The position numbers and the translations under genes were made by a program. DNA of 64,000 bases from Xanthomonas fragariae (GTDB lineage Bacteria > Pseudomonadota > Gammaproteobacteria > Xanthomonadales > Xanthomonadaceae). Below the pieces are notes generated by a model that did no database searches, had not been told where the DNA came from, and saw only the letters and a list, made by a program, of their open reading frames with translations. The DNA lies in NCBI RefSeq assembly GCF_900183975.1, contig NZ_LT853882.1, forward strand, positions 1,915,501-1,979,500, given 5' to 3'. This document shows positions 24,242-35,343 of this stretch, one piece after another. How positions within the stretch are numbered: the first letter of the stretch is position 1; each line of letters opens with the position of its first letter.

Positions 24242-25963
24242 CTATGAAGGGCTGGGATGTCGGTTGCGCGATAGGGCTTCGATGACAGGCATCGGCTCGC
24301 CAAGAATTCCAGGTAAGTCCAAGCCCTTCTCCTTAGCGCACTCGGTGGCGATCTCATAGCTGGCATCGGCATGCCGCATCACGCCGGTGGCCGGGTCGTT
24401 CCAGAGCACGCGCTCGAGGCGCTTGTCGGCGGCGTCGCTGCCGTCGCAGACGATGACCATGCCGGTATGTTGCGAAAAGCCCATGCCGACGCCACCGCCG
24501 TGATGCAGCGACACCCAGGTGGCGCCGCTGGCGGTGTTGAGCAGTGCGTTGAGCAGTGGCCAGTCGGAGACGGCGTCGGAGCCGTCGGCCATTGATTCGG
24601 TTTCGCGATTGGGCGAGGCCACGCTGCCGGAATCCAGATGGTCGCGACCGATCACCACCGGCGCTTTCAACTCGCCGCTGCGTACCATCGCGTTGAATGC
24701 CAGGCCGAGCCGGTGCCGGTCGCCCAGACCGACCCAGCAGATACGTGCGGGCAGCCCCTGGAACGCGATCTTTTCGGCCGCCATGTCGAGCCAGCGGTGC
24801 AAATGCGCATCGTCGGGAATCAGCTCCTTGACCTTGGCATCGGTCTTGGCGATGTCGGCCGGATCGCCACTGAGCGCGACCCAGCGGAACGGGCCGATGC
24901 CGCGACAAAACAACGGGCGGATATAGGCCGGCACAAAGCCGGGAAAGTCGAATGCGTTATCGATGCCGGCTTCCAATGCCATCTGGCGCAGGTTATTGCC
25001 GTAGTCCACGGTGGGCACGCCGAGCGCGTGGAAGCCGAGCATGCTTTGGATGTGCCTGGCCATCGATGCGCGTGCAGCATGTTCGACTTCCTTCGGCGCG
25101 CTGACACGCTTCTGGTCCCACTGCGCAACGCTCCAACCCTGTGGCAAGTAGCCGTTGACCGGGTCGTGTGCGGAGGTCTGGTCGGTCAGCAGGTCCGGTT
25201 TGATGCCGCGCTTGAGCAGCTCTTCGAGCACGTCGGCGACGTTGCCGAGCAGGCCGATCGAGCGCGGCGTTTTGTTCGCGCAGGATTCTTCGATCAAGCG
25301 CAGCGCTTCGTCCAGCGAATCGGTCCAGGTGTCCAGGTAACCGGTGCGCAGGCGCATATCGATGCTGGAACGGCGGCATTCCACCGCCAGGCATGAGGCG
25401 CCGGCCATCACTGCGGCCAGCGGTTGCGCGCCGCCCATGCCCCCGAGGCCGCCGGTGAACAACCAACGCCCCGACAGATCGCCGCCGTAATGTTGGCGCC
25501 CCATTTCCACGAACGTTTCGTAAGTGCCTTGCACGATGCCTTGGGCGCCGATGTAAATCCAACTGCCGGCGGTCATCTGGCCGTACATCGCCAGACCCTT
25601 TTGATCGAGTTCGTTAAAGTGGTCCCAGGTGGCCCAGCGCGGAACCAGATTGGAATTGGCGATCAGCACGCGTGGCGCATCGGTGTGGGTGCGAAACACG
25701 CCGACCGGCTTGCCGGACTGCACCAGCAAGGTCTGGTCGTCATCCAGACGCGTGAGCGTGGCGACGATCGCATCGAAGGACTCCCAATCGCGCGCGGCGC
25801 GGCCGATGCCGCCGTAGACCACCAGTTCCCGCGGGCGCTCGGCCACGTCCGGGTCGAGGTTGTTCATCAGCATGCGCAGCGGTGCTTCGGTTAACCAGCT
25901 TTTGGCAGTAAGCGTGGTGCCGGTGGCGGCGTGGATAACGCGGGTTGCATCGTGACGGTTCAT
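24242..25963 (-). CDS. hutU: urocanate hydratase
   Basis: This 573-aa NAD-dependent enzyme converts urocanate to imidazolone propionate, step two of histidine breakdown. Family motifs are present, including the glycine-rich [20 protein letters not shown] stretch and the region ending [23 protein letters not shown] 25963 ([20 protein letters not shown]) was chosen; a longer open frame to 26527 overlaps hutG and is a shadow. It is the last gene of hutI-hutH-hutG-hutU, 16 bases after hutG. Confidence 0.96.
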   Translation of the reverse strand: MNRHDATRVIHAATGTTLTAKSWLTEAPLRMLMNNLDPDVAERPRELVVYGGIGRAARDWESFDAIVATLTRLDDDQTLLVQSGKPVGVFRTHTDAPRVLIANSNLVPRWATWDHFNELDQKGLAMYGQMTAGSWIYIGAQGIVQGTYETFVEMGRQHYGGDLSGRWLFTGGLGGMGGAQPLAAVMAGASCLAVECRRSSIDMRLRTGYLDTWTDSLDEALRLIEESCANKTPRSIGLLGNVADVLEELLKRGIKPDLLTDQTSAHDPVNGYLPQGWSVAQWDQKRVSAPKEVEHAARASMARHIQSMLGFHALGVPTVDYGNNLRQMALEAGIDNAFDFPGFVPAYIRPLFCRGIGPFRWVALSGDPADIAKTDAKVKELIPDDAHLHRWLDMAAEKIAFQGLPARICWVGLGDRHRLGLAFNAMVRSGELKAPVVIGRDHLDSGSVASPNRETESMADGSDAVSDWPLLNALLNTASGATWVSLHHGGGVGMGFSQHTGMVIVCDGSDAADKRLERVLWNDPATGVMRHADASYEIATECAKEKGLDLPGILGEPMPVIEALSRNRHPSPS

Positions 25964-25979
25964 GCCGGTGTCCTTGCAG

Positions 25980-26843
25980 TCAACGGGTCGCCGCATGCGG
26001 CGTGTCGGTGGGGGCGTGATCGGTCGTCGTGGCGAATTGCAGACAGACCAGCAGCACGTGACGCAGCACTGCGCGTAACGCCGCTGCATGCACGGGTTGC
26101 CACGGCGTGGGCCAGTTTTCTGGCGTGATGGTGTCCGGCTCGCGCATATAACCGCGGCAGGCCAGTTCCATCTGCAAGCTGTGCACACCGTGCTCGGGCT
26201 GCGCGTAGTGGCGGGTAATCCAGCCGCCCTTGAACCGCCCGTTGCGCACCGTGCTGGAACCACTGCTGCGGCATAGGCGTTCCACCGCATCGACCAAGCG
26301 CGGGTCGCAGCTGCGATCGTCGTTGCTGCCGATGTTGAACTGGGGTAGCTCGCCATCGAACAGATGTGGGATGAAGGAGCGTATCGAATGCGCGTCGTAG
26401 ACCACGACCTTCGCGTGCTGCTTGCGCAAGCGCGCAATTTCCTCGGCAAGCGCAGCGTGGTACGGGTCGAACCAACGCGTGCGGCGCAGATCGATCTGCG
26501 CCTGATCCGGTGCAGCGCCATCGGCATACAGCGGCTGATTGTCGAAGGTGGTCAGCGGGCACAGGCCGGTGGTGTTCTGGCCGGGATAGAGCGATGCGCC
26601 ACTTGGGTCGCGATTGACGTCGATCACCGAGCGCGAGATCGCGGTGCGCACCGTGGTGGCGCCCAATGATTGCGCGAAGTCGTAGAGCTCATGCACCCAC
26701 CAATCGGCATCGCGACGTGCCAGCCATGGCGATACGAATTGATCGGCAACCTCGGCGGGCAACTCGGTGCCGGTATGCGGGAAGCTGATGATGAGCGGCG
26801 CATCGCCGCGGTGCAGTTCAAGCCAGTCGGGCAGGGGGCTCAT
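25980..26843 (-). CDS. hutG: N-formylglutamate deformylase
   Basis: This 287-aa metal hydrolase releases formate and glutamate from N-formylglutamate, the last step of the five-step hut route. The N-terminus ([20 protein letters not shown]) and motifs [20 protein letters not shown] and [10 protein letters not shown] fit the FGase family. ATG 26843 is used; the frame stays open to 27356 without family similarity. Pairing with hutF on the divergent strand is consistent with this route rather than the one-step formiminoglutamase route. Confidence 0.94.
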   Translation of the reverse strand: MSPLPDWLELHRGDAPLIISFPHTGTELPAEVADQFVSPWLARRDADWWVHELYDFAQSLGATTVRTAISRSVIDVNRDPSGASLYPGQNTTGLCPLTTFDNQPLYADGAAPDQAQIDLRRTRWFDPYHAALAEEIARLRKQHAKVVVYDAHSIRSFIPHLFDGELPQFNIGSNDDRSCDPRLVDAVERLCRSSGSSTVRNGRFKGGWITRHYAQPEHGVHSLQMELACRGYMREPDTITPENWPTPWQPVHAAALRAVLRHVLLVCLQFATTTDHAPTDTPHAATR

Positions 26844-27024
26844 CGCTGTGCTCCTGTCGCAAGTGCAGCAAATGTGCCGCGCTGCTCGCACGCGTGCATG
26901 CGCACTCCGTGATTGGTGTGCACTGCGCTGCCATTGCGTACGGGTGCGCACAGCAATGCTGCGCAACGTCGCGTACTTGAACGCCGCGCTGCGAAGCTCA
27001 GTGCATTGGTCGCAGCCTGCCGAC

Positions 27025-28566
27025 TCATGCCTCCTGCTCCACACCCGGTAATGCAATCGCCACCGCCTGCGCCAACGCACCCGAACGCACCACTGCACTG
27101 GCGGCCAATATGTCCGGATGGAAATAGCGGTCGTCCTGCAGCGTCGGCACCTGCGCACGCAACAGTGCGCGTGCGGCTTCCAGCGCGGTGCTGGAGCGTA
27201 GCGGCGCGTGGAAATCGCAACCTTGCACCGCAGCGAGCAGTTCGATGCCGATGACGTGCGCGGCGTTTTCGGCCATTGCCAGCAAGCGTCGCGCGCCGTG
27301 CGCAGCCATCGATACATGATCTTCCTGATTGGCCGAGGTCGGAATCGAATCGACACTGGCCGGGTACGCGCGCTGTTTGTTCTCCGATACCAAGGCCGCG
27401 GCGGTGACCTGCGCGATCATGAAGCCGGAGTTCAAGCCCGGACGTGGCGTGAGAAACGCCGGCAGGCCCGACAACGCGGGATCGACCAGCATCGCGGTGC
27501 GGCGTTCGCTGATCGAGCCGATTTCGCAGACCGCCATCGCCAACATGTCGGCTGCCAATGCCACCGGTTCGGCGTGGAAGTTGCCGCCCGACAACGCCTC
27601 GCCGGTATCGCTGAACACCAAGGGATTATCGGACACGCCATTGGCTTCGATCTCCAGGGTACGTGCTGCCTGACGCATGATGTCCAGCGCGGCGCCCATC
27701 ACCTGCGGCTGGCAGCGCAGACAGTACGGATCCTGCACGCGCACATCGCCGAGCCGATGCGATTCGCGGATCGCCGAATCGGCCATCAACGCACGCAACG
27801 CCGTAGCGGTAGCGATCTGCCCCGGTTGTCCGCGCAATGCATGGATACGTGCATCGAACGGTGTATCCGAGCCCTTGGCTGCCTCCACTGACAACGCGCC
27901 GGTGACCAGCGCCGCCTGCAACACGGTTTCGATCTCGAACAAGCCGGCCAATGCGCAGGCGGTGGAGAACTGGGTGCCGTTGAGCAGTGCCAAGCCTTCT
28001 TTTGCACCGAGCACGCGCGGCTGCAGCTGCGCCTGTGCGAGCGCGTCGGCAGCCGGCAAACGTTGCCCGCCGACGAGCGCTTCGCCAACACCGATCATTA
28101 CCGCGGCCAGATGCGACAGTGGCGCCAGATCGCCGGATGCGCCGACCGAGCCCTGGCAGGGCACCACCGGCGTGATGCCAAGGCGCAGCATCGCGCCCAA
28201 TAACACCAGTGTGTCTGGCTGCACACCCGATGCACCTTGCGCCAGGCTGGTGAGCTTGAGCGCCATCATCAAGCGCACCACCGGCACCGGTGTGGGCTCA
28301 CCAACGCCGGCCGCATGCGAGAGCACGATATTGCGCTGCAGGGTTTGCAGATCTTCGCGCTCGATGCGCACGCTGGCCAACTTGCCGAAGCCGGTATTGA
28401 CGCCGTAGACCGGCTCGCCACGCGCGACGATCGCTTCCACCGTTTGCGCACTGCGCAGCACGGCGGCCGCGCAAGCGTCGTCGAGTGCGACGTCGGCGCC
28501 GCGATAGAGCGCACGCCACTGCGCCAGAGTGACCTGGCCGGGTTGCAATACAACAGAAACAGGCAT
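27025..28566 (-). CDS. hutH: histidine ammonia-lyase
   Basis: This 513-aa lyase converts histidine to urocanate and ammonia, the entry step. The self-processing Ala-Ser-Gly triad that forms the MIO cofactor is at residues 143-145 ([14 protein letters not shown]). Length and both ends match the family. It follows hutI by 13 bases. A 181-base gap without a credible gene separates it from hutG, so there may be a second promoter or an mRNA processing site there. Confidence 0.97.
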   Translation of the reverse strand: MPVSVVLQPGQVTLAQWRALYRGADVALDDACAAAVLRSAQTVEAIVARGEPVYGVNTGFGKLASVRIEREDLQTLQRNIVLSHAAGVGEPTPVPVVRLMMALKLTSLAQGASGVQPDTLVLLGAMLRLGITPVVPCQGSVGASGDLAPLSHLAAVMIGVGEALVGGQRLPAADALAQAQLQPRVLGAKEGLALLNGTQFSTACALAGLFEIETVLQAALVTGALSVEAAKGSDTPFDARIHALRGQPGQIATATALRALMADSAIRESHRLGDVRVQDPYCLRCQPQVMGAALDIMRQAARTLEIEANGVSDNPLVFSDTGEALSGGNFHAEPVALAADMLAMAVCEIGSISERRTAMLVDPALSGLPAFLTPRPGLNSGFMIAQVTAAALVSENKQRAYPASVDSIPTSANQEDHVSMAAHGARRLLAMAENAAHVIGIELLAAVQGCDFHAPLRSSTALEAARALLRAQVPTLQDDRYFHPDILAASAVVRSGALAQAVAIALPGVEQEA

Positions 28567-28579
28567 GACGGCTCAGGAT

Positions 28580-29785
28580 TCAGCACAGATGCCCGCGCCA
28601 GACGCGGGCATGAAGAGGGTTGAAGCCCATGCGGTAGAACAGATCGGCCGGCGCATCGATGTCCCAGATCGTCAGGTCGCAATCCATGCCGGCACGCAGC
28701 CGGCCCAGGCGCTCGCTGCGTCCGAGCGCACGTGCGGCTTCGCGCGTAAAGCCGGCGATGCACTCGTCCACGGTCATACGGAACAACGTGGCGGCCATGT
28801 TCATCGTCAGCAGCGGGCTGGTCAGCGGCGAGGTGCCTGGATTGCAGTCGGTGGCCAAGGCCAGCGGAACCCCGGCAGCGCGCAACGCGGCGATCGGCGG
28901 CACCTGGGTGTCGCGGGTGAAATAGAATGCGCCCGGCAGCAACACTGCCACCGTGCCGGCACGAGCCATCGCGGCGATGCCGGCCTTGTCCAGATATTCG
29001 ACATGGTCGGCCGACAACGCGCCGTAGCGGGCGGCCAGTGCTGCACCGTGCTGATTGCTCAGTTGTTCGGCGTGGATCTTGATGTTCAACCCTTGCGCTT
29101 GCGCAGCAACGAAGACTTGTTCGGCTTGCGCGGGCGAAAACGCCAGATGCTCGCAGAACACATCCACCGCCTCGGCAAAACCTTGTGCGGCGATCACCGG
29201 AATCATCTGCGTGCAGACGGTATCGATATAGGTCTGCGCATCGCTGCCCGGTGGCACCGCATGCGCGCCGAGAAAGGTCGGCACTACTTCGACCTTGCGC
29301 AGCGCGGCGAGTTGGCGGGCCACGCGCAATTGCTTGATTTCGTCATCCAGCGTCAGCCCGTAGCCGGATTTGATTTCCAGCGTGGTGACGCCTTCGGCAA
29401 GCATGGTGTCCAGGCGGGGCAGGCTAGCTGCGAGTAAAGCCGCCTCGTCGGAGGCGCGGGTCGCGCGCACCGTAGACATGATACCGCCGCCGGACGCTGC
29501 AATCTCGGCGTAACTCGCACCGCGCAGACGCTGCTCGAATTCGTTAGCGCGATTGCCGGCGTACACCAGATGGGTGTGGCAATCGATCAGGCCGGGGCTG
29601 ATCCAGCGGCGTTGGCAATCGTGCGCGGTTTCTGGCTGTAGCGTTGGCGCCTGTCCGGCCGGTCCGGCGTAAACGATGCGGCCGTCCTGGCAGGCGATTA
29701 TGCCATCGTCCATGCTGCCCAGGCCGCCATCGGCGGCGTCCAGGGTCATCAGTTGCGCGTTGTGCCAAAGAACGTCGCAATGCAT
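28580..29785 (-). CDS. hutI: imidazolonepropionase
   Basis: This 401-aa amidohydrolase opens the imidazolone ring, giving formiminoglutamate (step three). The metal site motif [18 protein letters not shown] lies near residues 62-79; [13 protein letters not shown] and a later His in [11 protein letters not shown] follow the family order. ATG 29785 ([12 protein letters not shown]) is chosen over 30262, which runs into hutF. It is the first gene of the minus-strand hut operon, with a palindromic operator candidate 25 bases upstream. Confidence 0.96.
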   Translation of the reverse strand: MHCDVLWHNAQLMTLDAADGGLGSMDDGIIACQDGRIVYAGPAGQAPTLQPETAHDCQRRWISPGLIDCHTHLVYAGNRANEFEQRLRGASYAEIAASGGGIMSTVRATRASDEAALLAASLPRLDTMLAEGVTTLEIKSGYGLTLDDEIKQLRVARQLAALRKVEVVPTFLGAHAVPPGSDAQTYIDTVCTQMIPVIAAQGFAEAVDVFCEHLAFSPAQAEQVFVAAQAQGLNIKIHAEQLSNQHGAALAARYGALSADHVEYLDKAGIAAMARAGTVAVLLPGAFYFTRDTQVPPIAALRAAGVPLALATDCNPGTSPLTSPLLTMNMAATLFRMTVDECIAGFTREAARALGRSERLGRLRAGMDCDLTIWDIDAPADLFYRMGFNPLHARVWRGHLC

Positions 29786-29809
29786 GGCGCAGGCTCGTGG
29801 TGTCTGATA

Positions 29810-29819
29810 TGTATATACA
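29810..29819. promoter_or_regulatory. candidate HutC operator between hutI and hutF
   Basis: A perfect 10-base palindrome, tgtatataca, lies in the 60-base divergent region between the hutI and hutF starts. HutC sites in pseudomonads contain a similar TGTATATACA-type dyad. The position would let one repressor dimer control both transcription units. The assignment rests on motif resemblance and location. Confidence 0.65.
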
Positions 29820-29845
29820 ATAAAGTCGGTGATTGAGGGTGTCCA

Positions 29846-31222
29846 GTGGCGGACCAGCAAACGCACACACAGGTGATATGGGCAGCCCGGGCGCTGTTGC
29901 CGGAGGGCTGGGCCAGCGATGTACGCATCACGCTGGCGCAAGGGCGTATCGCCGCAGTGCAGCCCGACACGCCGGCCGCTGCCACCGATGTGCGCAGCGA
30001 GGTACTGCTGCCGGGCTTGTGCAACCTGCACAGCCATGCGTTTCAGCGCGGCATGGCTGGTCTGGCCGAAGTAGGCGGGCGCAGCGGCGACAGTTTCTGG
30101 AGTTGGCGCGAGTTGATGTATCGCTTCGTCGACCGGCTCGACCCGGACAGCCTGCAAGCGATCGCCGAGCAGGCCTATGTGGAAATGCTTGAAAGCGGCT
30201 TTACCCGCGTCGGCGAATTCCATTATCTGCACCACAGCGCTAGCGGCGCGGCATATGCGCACGCTGGCGAAATGTCAGAGCGCATCGCCGCCGCCGCCGC
30301 CAATACCGGCATCGGGCTGACCTTGCTGTCGGTGTTCTACGCACATTCGGATTTCGGTGGTGTTGCGCCGAGTGCCGCGCAGCGCCGTTTGATCCACGAC
30401 ATCGACGGCTTCGCACGTTTGCTCGACGACTGCACGCACAGCCTCAAAGCGCTGCCGGACGCGGTGCTCGGGCTCGCTCCGCACAGCCTGCGCGCGGTCA
30501 CGCCTGAGCAATTGGCCGCGCTGATGCCGCTCACCATCGGCCCGGTCCACATCCACATCGCCGAACAGCAGCGCGAGGTCGACGCCTGCATCGCATGGTC
30601 GGGTCAGCGTCCGGTGCAGTGGCTGCTGGCGAACGCACCAGTGGATGCGCGCTGGTGTCTGGTGCACGCCACGCATGTGGATGCACGCGAGCTGCAGGCG
30701 ATTGTCGATAGCCACGCGGTGGTCGGGCTGTGCCCGATCACCGAGGCGAATCTGGGCGACGGGCTGTTTCCGATGCAGGCATTTGCTGTTGCGGGTGGGC
30801 GCTTCGGCGTGGGCTCGGATTCGAATGTGCTGATCGATGCGGCCGAAGAACTGCGCTTGCTCGAATACGGCCAGCGTTTGAAGCAGCAGGCCCGTAATGT
30901 GCTGGCGCAAGGTGAAGTTTCCAGTGGGCGTTGGCTGTTCGACCAGGCGGGTAATGGTGCAGCACAGGCGCTGGGCATTGCGCAATGTGGAATCCGTGCA
31001 GGCGCAGCGGCCGATCTGATCGAATTAGACCTCATCCATCCGGCATTGCTGGCACGCAGCGACGACGCACTACTCGATAGCTGGTTGTTCGCCGCACGCG
31101 GCAGCGCCGTGCGTACTGTCTGGCGCGGCGGGAAGCGGGTGGTGCGCGATGGGCAACATGTCGATCGCGCGCGCATTGCCGCGCGTTTTGCCGGCGTACT
31201 GCAATCGTTGCTGAGCAACTAA
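29846..31222 (+). CDS. hutF: formimidoylglutamate deiminase
   Basis: This 458-aa amidohydrolase deaminates formiminoglutamate to formylglutamate. The metal-binding motif [15 protein letters not shown] sits near residues 54-68, and a second His-rich site is VHIHIAEQ. The catalytic acid region is [20 protein letters not shown]. It starts at GTG 29846; no better ATG lies nearby. Its presence defines the five-step hut pathway shared with HutG. Confidence 0.94.
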   Translation: MADQQTHTQVIWAARALLPEGWASDVRITLAQGRIAAVQPDTPAAATDVRSEVLLPGLCNLHSHAFQRGMAGLAEVGGRSGDSFWSWRELMYRFVDRLDPDSLQAIAEQAYVEMLESGFTRVGEFHYLHHSASGAAYAHAGEMSERIAAAAANTGIGLTLLSVFYAHSDFGGVAPSAAQRRLIHDIDGFARLLDDCTHSLKALPDAVLGLAPHSLRAVTPEQLAALMPLTIGPVHIHIAEQQREVDACIAWSGQRPVQWLLANAPVDARWCLVHATHVDARELQAIVDSHAVVGLCPITEANLGDGLFPMQAFAVAGGRFGVGSDSNVLIDAAEELRLLEYGQRLKQQARNVLAQGEVSSGRWLFDQAGNGAAQALGIAQCGIRAGAAADLIELDLIHPALLARSDDALLDSWLFAARGSAVRTVWRGGKRVVRDGQHVDRARIAARFAGVLQSLLSN

Positions 31223-31310
31223 GCAGATGCCCGCACAAAACGGTGCTTAGAGTGGCTGATCACACCTGGCCAGCTGTCGTCAGACATGGGGGAGTGCGCT
31301 CGCAACCGCG

Positions 31311-31327
31311 GTGTGCCAATGGCACAC
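31311..31327. promoter_or_regulatory. 17-base dyad upstream of hutC
   Basis: gtgtgcca at 31311-31318, one spacer base, then tggcacac at 31320-31327 form a perfect 8+8 inverted repeat, 80 bases before the hutC start. The location suggests an operator for autoregulation or an unrelated regulator. It does not resemble the tgtatataca dyad, so a different protein may bind here. Confidence 0.45.
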
Positions 31328-31406
31328 ACCGCATCGAGCACCGGTCGCCACCCCAGGCGGCGATGCACCATTTTTTGCATAGCCGCTCTTTCCGGAGACC
31401 TGAGCT

Positions 31407-32132
31407 TTGACCGCCACCGCCGCGCCCGGCACCTTGCATCAACGCATCCGCCAGGATCTGGAACAACGCATCTACAGCGGCGACTGGCCGCCGGGTCACC
31501 GCGTGCCGCCCGAGCACGAGTTGATGACGCAGTACGGGTGCTCGCGCATGACCGTGAACAAGGTGCTCGGCTTGCTGGCCGATGCCGGCATGATCGAGCG
31601 CCGCCGTCGCACCGGTTCGTTCGTGGCGCGGCCGCATCTGGAGCAGGTCGCGCTGTCGATCCCGGATATCGAAGTGGAAACGACCAAGCGTGGTCAGGTC
31701 TACCAGTTTTCGTTGATGTCGCGGCAACTGCGCAATCTGCGGCAGCGCTTGCCGCAGGAACGTGCGTTGGGCAGTACCGGCAAAGTGCTCGCGTTGGAAA
31801 GCGTGCACTTGGCCGGTGGCCGCCCGTTCGCGCTGGAGCAGCGAGTGATCGACATCACCACCGTGCCCAAAGCGTTAGCGCAATCGTTCACCGACGTAGC
31901 GCCGGGCAGTTGGTTGTTGCGCAACGTGCCGTGGACGCGCGTCGAGCACTGCATCAGCGCGGTCAACGCCAACGCTGCGCAAGCAGAGCGGTTGCAAGTG
32001 GATGATGGTGCAGCCTGTCTGGTCATCGATCGCCACACCTGGCGCGGCGACCAACCGGTCACTTATGTGCGTCAGTTGTTTTTGGGTGGTTCGTACGATC
32101 TGATCGCGCGGTTCGCGCCCAGGATGCGTTGA
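31407..32132 (+). CDS. hutC: histidine utilisation repressor, GntR/HutC family
   Basis: This 241-aa regulator has an N-terminal winged helix (about residues 8-75, with PPEHELMTQYGCSRMTVNKV) and a C-terminal UTRA effector domain, which in HutC binds urocanate. It starts at TTG 31407. It follows hutF on the same strand by 184 bases and probably represses both hut units until urocanate accumulates. Confidence 0.93.
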   Translation: MTATAAPGTLHQRIRQDLEQRIYSGDWPPGHRVPPEHELMTQYGCSRMTVNKVLGLLADAGMIERRRRTGSFVARPHLEQVALSIPDIEVETTKRGQVYQFSLMSRQLRNLRQRLPQERALGSTGKVLALESVHLAGGRPFALEQRVIDITTVPKALAQSFTDVAPGSWLLRNVPWTRVEHCISAVNANAAQAERLQVDDGAACLVIDRHTWRGDQPVTYVRQLFLGGSYDLIARFAPRMR

Positions 32133-32627
32133 GGTTTGGCGTAATGTATCCGAGTCGCGCGTCATCCGATCGCCCGTAAGCATCATCAACCCGATCAAAT
32201 CCTGGTGCACTTCGGTTGCCATCCGCGTTGATCCTGCAAAACACGCAACGCCATGGCGGAAAAATCGCCCCAGCGCATGGCGGCCAGGGCGGGTACGCCT
32301 TTTCGTCAATGGATCGCGGGCGCCGGATGTCTAGAGCTGTGATCCAGATAGCGAAAGACCCGCCAGTCCGAAGCCGTGAAAAGAGCGAAGCAAACGGACT
32401 TGGTGTTGCAGGACTGGCGAATCCTTTCCCGATTGCCCAAAAATCATGTTGCTTTGCAGCGTTGGCCGACGAGGCATTCAGAACTGCTGACGGCACCCAT
32501 GACGGTACGCAGAAATGGGCCACATAAGGACGTGGAAAATGTGGGATACCAGAACGTGCGACACAGATGAAATCCCAGCACTGACCGCGCCCACCTACGC
32601 GATGACGCAGCCGTGTCGATCGCCGCT
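32133..32627. other. intergenic stretch without recognisable gene
   Basis: About 495 bases lie between hutC and the phasin gene on the opposite strand. Open frames here are short, overlap each other and show no family features. No terminator, repeat or RNA gene was recognised. Confidence 0.5.
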
Positions 32628-33194
32628 TTATTCGCCGTCAAAAGCGCCGGCGTTGGTGGGCGTCGAACCGGTTCCGGACGTTGTCGACGAGCTCTGGCTG
32701 GCCGAATCGCTGCCGGCCGCCTGCGCTGCTTGATGCGCAGTGCGGTTGGCACGCTTGGTGGTAGCAGTATTGGCGCGCATCTGGGCCTTCAAGGATTCAA
32801 CCTCGCGACGCAGGTTCTCCAACTCTTCCTGTTCGGGGATGTTAAGCGTGCGCAGCACTCCCTTGACGCGGTCGTCGAAAGCCTTGCCCAGCTTGTCCCA
32901 GCCACGCACCGCCGTGTCGCGTGCCTGCTCGAAGTGGGTTTCCACTTCCTCGCGCAGCTCCTCGACGCTTTCGGCCGCCTTGCGCTGGCCGGTGCGCTCG
33001 TAGGCGGCGCCTTCGCGCACCAGCGAGTCGAACAATTTGCCGCCTTCACTCTGGACGCGACCCAGCGCGCCGAGTCCTGCCAGCCACACGGTTTGCGCCG
33101 ATTCGCCGAGCCGGCGCGAGATCTGTTCCGCCTGCGCCTGAAAGCCCTGGGCCGCGTTGTCGCGGTTGCCGTTCCGATCGTATCCGGTGGTCAT
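32628..33194 (-). CDS. phasin-family protein
   Basis: This 188-aa amphipathic protein is of the phasin/PhaI-like type that coats polyhydroxyalkanoate granules. The N-terminal half (about residues 20-110) carries the phasin pattern with TVWLAGLGALGRVQSEGGKL and helical charge repeats. A coiled coil follows (ELENLRREVESLKAQMRANT), then a low-complexity Ser/Thr/Ala tail as in PhaF-like proteins. A second PHA-system protein lies 164 bases upstream on the same strand. No PHA synthase is in the window. Confidence 0.85.
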   Translation of the reverse strand: MTTGYDRNGNRDNAAQGFQAQAEQISRRLGESAQTVWLAGLGALGRVQSEGGKLFDSLVREGAAYERTGQRKAAESVEELREEVETHFEQARDTAVRGWDKLGKAFDDRVKGVLRTLNIPEQEELENLRREVESLKAQMRANTATTKRANRTAHQAAQAAGSDSASQSSSTTSGTGSTPTNAGAFDGE

Positions 33195-33358
33195 GCGATG
33201 CTCCTGTAGGTTGCCAAAGTGACGTTGCGTTCACCCTAGTGCCGACCCTGCATCGGGCAGGTGAAACGCTGCCTGATAAGGCGTGCTGCAAGCATCCGCC
33301 CATCAAGTCCAAGGTGGGTGACTTGGCGCTGAAGCGTCGCATTCGCAGATCTAGCGAC

Positions 33359-33634
33359 TCAGTTGAGCTTTTCGGACAGCAGGCGGCGGATTTCCGATTC
33401 CACCATCGGCTGCACCGCCGACAACAGAAAACCGAGTTCGGCCGTGACGTGGACTTGCTGCGGCAGCAGCGTGATCGCTCCATCCACGCCAGCACGCGAA
33501 ATGCGCAATGTGTCGCCTTCCCAGTGCGAGGCGATGCCGTAGCGATCGGTCAGCTTGCGCGCCGCCTCGTCGATTGCCGCGCGGGCCTGGGCCGGCGTCA
33601 AGGAATGGTCGTGGCGGATATCGATGCTGGACAT
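33359..33634 (-). CDS. polyhydroxyalkanoic acid system family protein
   Basis: This 91-aa protein fits the small PHA-system family (PHA_gran_rgn type). The N-terminus MSSIDIRHDHSLTPAQARAA is followed by a compact domain with a beta-rich middle (HWEGDTLRISRAGVDGAITL). Its biochemical role is not defined. It shares strand and neighbourhood with the phasin gene, with a 164-base gap, suggesting related regulation. Confidence 0.8.
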   Translation of the reverse strand: MSSIDIRHDHSLTPAQARAAIDEAARKLTDRYGIASHWEGDTLRISRAGVDGAITLLPQQVHVTAELGFLLSAVQPMVESEIRRLLSEKLN

Positions 33635-33843
33635 GGGTTAGATGGGTCATGCGAAAGGAGGGGCGCATTGTGCGCATGCGCGAGCCAGGCTCCAAGTGCA
33701 GCGGCGTGTTGCCGCACCGACAACACCAGGAAAAATGTCTGTGCGGCGTCCGACTCGCAAGCGCGCGCGTTCGATCGGCACGGACTCACACTGCCGTTTC
33801 GGCGCGTCACGCGCATCCACTGACGGCAGCCGGTCACGTTTTG

Positions 33844-34701
33844 ATGGGCGCTCTCGATAGCAAACCTGCTAGGCTACCGCGGGTGCGCGATTTGCAAGTT
33901 CATTTCACCCACCGGCAGCAGCCGGATCATTTCCTCAAGCCCGGTGTCCACCGGATCGTACGTCATGCCTCCGGCAGCGTACTGGTGGTGGACGATGCGC
34001 AGGGCGCGCTGCTGTTGGCGCAGTTCTGCCTGGATCGGCGCGGCCTGTGGCTGCAAGTGGCCAATGGCATCCGCGGCATCCGAGGCATCCACGTCAACGG
34101 ACGTCCGGTGCGCCGCATGGCGCTGCTGCGTCCGGGCGATGCGATCTACGCCGACGGGGTGGAAATGCTGCTGCGTAGCGCGCCGTCGAGCGCGCCGGCC
34201 AACGATATCCAGGACGAGACTGCCGGGTTGAGCGAGGTCTGCTTGTTGCTGCGCGGTCTGGGCGGTCGCCACCACGGGCGCAGTTTCACCTTGGATCGCT
34301 CGCGGCTGGTCGGCAGCGACGCCGCATCCGACATCGTGATCGACGACCCGGCGTTTGCTGCCCAGCACGCGCGCCTGGAACGCCATGGCGACCGTGTGCT
34401 GATCCGCGATCTCGGCTCCGAAGAAGGCAGCTGCATCAACGGCGTACAAGTACGCGACGGCTGGCTGCAGGCCGGCGACCAGGTCGTGTTCGATGCCCGC
34501 CACCGGTTCGTTGTGGAGGTGCCACGCACCCATCACGGCACCACTTGGGATCTGCCCGACATCGAGCCGCTGCCGCCACAACGTGCCATCACCGAGCCGA
34601 CGCGTGCGCCGATGAAGGTCGCGCGCTGGCCGTGGTTGCTGCTCAGCGCGGTGTTGCTGGCGGCGGCGCTGAGCGCTTTGCTGTGGTTTGGCGCGCGCTG
34701 A
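33844..34701 (+). CDS. FHA-domain membrane protein
   Basis: This 285-aa protein has an N-terminal region with an FHA-like fold (about residues 15-110, GIRGIHVNGRPVRRMALLRP) and a clear FHA domain at about residues 133-225, with SRLVGSDAASDIVIDDPAFA and LGSEEGSCINGVQV. A single C-terminal helix follows (about 262-283, WPWLLLSAVLLAAALSALLW). It probably recognises phosphothreonine proteins at the inner membrane. No kinase or phosphatase lies beside it. Its end overlaps msrQ by 59 bases on the opposite strand. Confidence 0.85.
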   Translation: MGALDSKPARLPRVRDLQVHFTHRQQPDHFLKPGVHRIVRHASGSVLVVDDAQGALLLAQFCLDRRGLWLQVANGIRGIRGIHVNGRPVRRMALLRPGDAIYADGVEMLLRSAPSSAPANDIQDETAGLSEVCLLLRGLGGRHHGRSFTLDRSRLVGSDAASDIVIDDPAFAAQHARLERHGDRVLIRDLGSEEGSCINGVQVRDGWLQAGDQVVFDARHRFVVEVPRTHHGTTWDLPDIEPLPPQRAITEPTRAPMKVARWPWLLLSAVLLAAALSALLWFGAR

Positions 34702-35299
34702 GTTTTTTCCAGGCCCGCCACCCGAGCAGCACGGCCAGGATGCCGGCATACAGCGCCGGCTCGCGGAGATCGGATTTCACCAGCCACCAGAAGTGCAGCA
34801 CCGCCAACAGCCCGATCGGATAGATCAGCATGTGCAGGCGGCCCCAGTTACGCTTGAGCCGGCGCATCCAGCCCTGGGTCGATGTGATTGCCAAGGGGAT
34901 CAGCAGCAGCCATGCCGCGAAGCCAACCGTGATGTAAGGGCGCTTGAGGATCTCTTCGAAAATCTGCGTCCAGAAGCCGCGCAGATCCAGCGTGAGATAC
35001 GCGGCCAAGTGTGCGGTTGCGTAGAAGAACGCGTACAAGCCCAACATACGGCGGAAGCGAATCAGTACTGCCTGCCCGGTGAGCTGCCGTAGCGGGGTGA
35101 TCGCCAGCGTGATCAGCAGGAACCGCAGCGCCCACAGCCCGGTGCGATGCTCGATCTCGGCCACCGGGTCGGCGCCCAGCGCATCGCTGCCGGCCTGCCA
35201 CACCTGCCAGAACTGCCAGCCGAGCAACGCAATCGGCGCTGACCCGGCGGCATGCACCAGCGTCTTGGCGGCGATCAGGGGGGCGGAAGGCTTGGCCAT
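34643..35299 (-). CDS. msrQ: MsrQ, haem-binding subunit of periplasmic methionine sulfoxide reductase
   Basis: This 218-aa inner-membrane protein (YedZ family) passes electrons to the molybdoenzyme MsrP. Six helices are visible, with haem-ligand His candidates in YATAHLAAYL and WGRLHMLIYPIGLLAVLHFW. The gene is 44 bases after psd on the same strand. The partner gene msrP, usually adjacent, is not in this window. The end overlaps the convergent FHA gene. Confidence 0.9.
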   Translation of the reverse strand: MAKPSAPLIAAKTLVHAAGSAPIALLGWQFWQVWQAGSDALGADPVAEIEHRTGLWALRFLLITLAITPLRQLTGQAVLIRFRRMLGLYAFFYATAHLAAYLTLDLRGFWTQIFEEILKRPYITVGFAAWLLLIPLAITSTQGWMRRLKRNWGRLHMLIYPIGLLAVLHFWWLVKSDLREPALYAGILAVLLGWRAWKKLSARQTTAKRSAPPPATPR

Positions 35300-35343
35300 G
35301 CGATCTCGAAAGATAAGGAAGACAGACTGCGCGGGAATGCGCG

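Noticed and set aside
24242..26527. 761-codon form of urocanate hydratase
   Set aside because: The extension overlaps hutG in another frame; the family start is at 25963.
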